NCBI GenBank assembly: GCA_016840245.1
Contig: JAEOST010000159.1
Location: forward strand, 1-5,310
Direction: 5' to 3'
Source of the DNA: Candidatus Thorarchaeota archaeon
GTDB lineage: Archaea > Asgardarchaeota > Thorarchaeia > Thorarchaeales > Thorarchaeaceae
Length of the DNA: 5,310 bases
Each line of letters opens with the position of its first letter. Position 1 is the first letter of the stretch. The notes below the pieces were generated by a model. That model did no database searches, had not been told where the DNA came from, and saw nothing but the letters and a program-made list of their open reading frames with translations. Position numbers and translations under genes: made by a program. Shown in pieces: positions 4,650-5,310 of the stretch.

Positions 4650-5310
4650 AACCTAGTCTTACGATACATGATGACGATGGCCAGAACTGCTACAACTGTA
4701 CCCACGCCCAGAATCGTGATGACCAAGTTGGGCAAATTTCCGTTTCCTGTTGTAGTTCTTGTAGTGCTTGTGGTTGGAATAGTAGGTGGATATACCAATG
4801 GATGGTAGTCTATGCGATTTCCTCTTCCGGGTATATGATACACACCCGTGCCAGAATAGTCAGACCAGAAGTTACCCTTTCCTGTGGTATTCCAGTGATT
4901 GTTAATTCCTTTGTCGTATGCATTTTTGTTATCGTTATTGGTAATTACATTAAGATAGACACGGTTGTTCTCAGCTTTATATCCTAAATATACCCCGAAA
5001 TTTGAGTTTCTAGAAATTGTATTCCTCACTACCAAGTTATTCAAAGAATATTGGAAAATCACACCATCATAATTCTCGATGATTGAATTGTTTAGCACTG
5101 TGTTCTCAGAGGAGTCTACGAGATACACACCATAGTTGTTACCCTTGATAGTATTGTTCATCATAGTAGTATCAGATGAATCCTTGAGATCCACACCAGT
5201 TCTGGTGTTGTTTAAGATGGGATGAGGTTTACCAAAGATTCTGTTGCTCACTACCTTATTGGATGATGAGTAAAGTATCCGTACTCCTGACCAGAGGTTT
5301 CCTGAGATAG
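4646..5310 (-). CDS. NosD-like parallel beta-helix surface protein with C-terminal membrane anchor (N-terminus outside window)
   Basis: The frame is open from the window edge at 5310 to the TAG at 4646-4648, about 220 residues. A GTG at 5251 is not the start: beta-helix sequence continues upstream (SGNLWSGVRILYSSSNKVV). At least four rungs of 22-24 residues repeat the pattern G-V-x-L-x-x-S-x-x-N-x-x-x-x-N-x-I, for example GVYLVDSSENTVLNNSI. A cap follows with GNFWSDYSGTGVYHIPGRGN and IDYHPLVYPP, as in many archaeal right-handed beta-helix proteins. A Thr-rich stalk (TIPTTSTTRTTTGNGN) then leads to a membrane helix (about VITILGVGTVVAVLAIVIMY) and a basic tail (RKTRL). The protein is thus anchored at its C-terminus with the helix outside the cell. 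Such folds bind or process sugars, but no catalytic residues can be identified here. It converges on the STAND gene and is probably old flanking DNA, unrelated to the module. Confidence 0.88.
   Translation of the reverse strand, partial: ISGNLWSGVRILYSSSNKVVSNRIFGKPHPILNNTRTGVDLKDSSDTTMMNNTIKGNNYGVYLVDSSENTVLNNSIIENYDGVIFQYSLNNLVVRNTISRNSNFGVYLGYKAENNRVYLNVITNNDNKNAYDKGINNHWNTTGKGNFWSDYSGTGVYHIPGRGNRIDYHPLVYPPTIPTTSTTRTTTGNGNLPNLVITILGVGTVVAVLAIVIMYRKTRL

Noticed and set aside
5249..5251. GTG (minus strand) as start of the NosD-like gene
   Set aside because: The frame stays open to the window edge and the upstream residues continue the beta-helix repeat pattern.
1..5310. CRISPR array, tRNA, rRNA or riboswitch
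   Set aside because: No regularly spaced repeats, no cloverleaf with an acceptor stem, and no rRNA-like conserved segments were seen.

Overview
The window most likely comes from an archaeon, possibly an Asgard lineage of the Thorarchaeota type. This rests on three things. There is a cell-surface parallel beta-helix (NosD-like) protein with a Thr-rich stalk and a single C-terminal membrane anchor. There is a large STAND NTPase with about 45-residue TPR units, a type common in archaea. Gene ends carry T-rich tails, and one start has a TATA-like box at leaderless spacing. The exact lineage is inference; no rRNA or marker gene is present.

Layout: (1) 1-644, + strand, C-terminal two thirds of the electron transfer flavoprotein alpha subunit (etfA/fixB), cut by the window edge, followed by a hairpin with a T-rich tail at 653-690. 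(2) 692-1093, - strand, a 133-aa protein that looks like the C-terminal half of a LAGLIDADG homing endonuclease joined to a helix-turn-helix. (3) 1094-1338, an AT-rich divergent intergenic region. (4) 1339-4482, + strand, a 1047-aa STAND NTPase (P-loop, Walker B, GxP, winged helix with an MHD-like HD pair) followed by about twelve TPR units, with no N-terminal effector domain. (5) 4543-4649, a second copy of the last 15 codons of etfA, its stop and its hairpin. (6) 4646-5310, - strand, C-terminal part of the NosD-like surface protein, cut by the window edge.

The main discovery is that the 3' end of etfA and its hairpin occur twice, as a direct repeat of about 95 bp, bracketing the endonuclease-like gene and the STAND gene. 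The two copies encode an identical 15-residue C-terminus. All substitutions in the coding part are synonymous, and the hairpins differ by changes that keep the stem paired, including one compensatory T-A to C-G pair. This is what is expected if both copies evolved as working ends of an etfA gene in different genomes. The simplest reading is that a roughly 4-kb accessory module entered at the 3' end of etfA and restored the gene end, as many integrative elements do at tRNA genes. The ancestral arrangement would then be etfA convergent with the NosD-like gene across one hairpin.

The module would carry a homing-endonuclease-like gene, which could have driven or marked the entry, and an NLR-like STAND protein as cargo with a possible immune role. 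The repeat and its substitution pattern are seen directly. The mobility mechanism and the defence role are inference.
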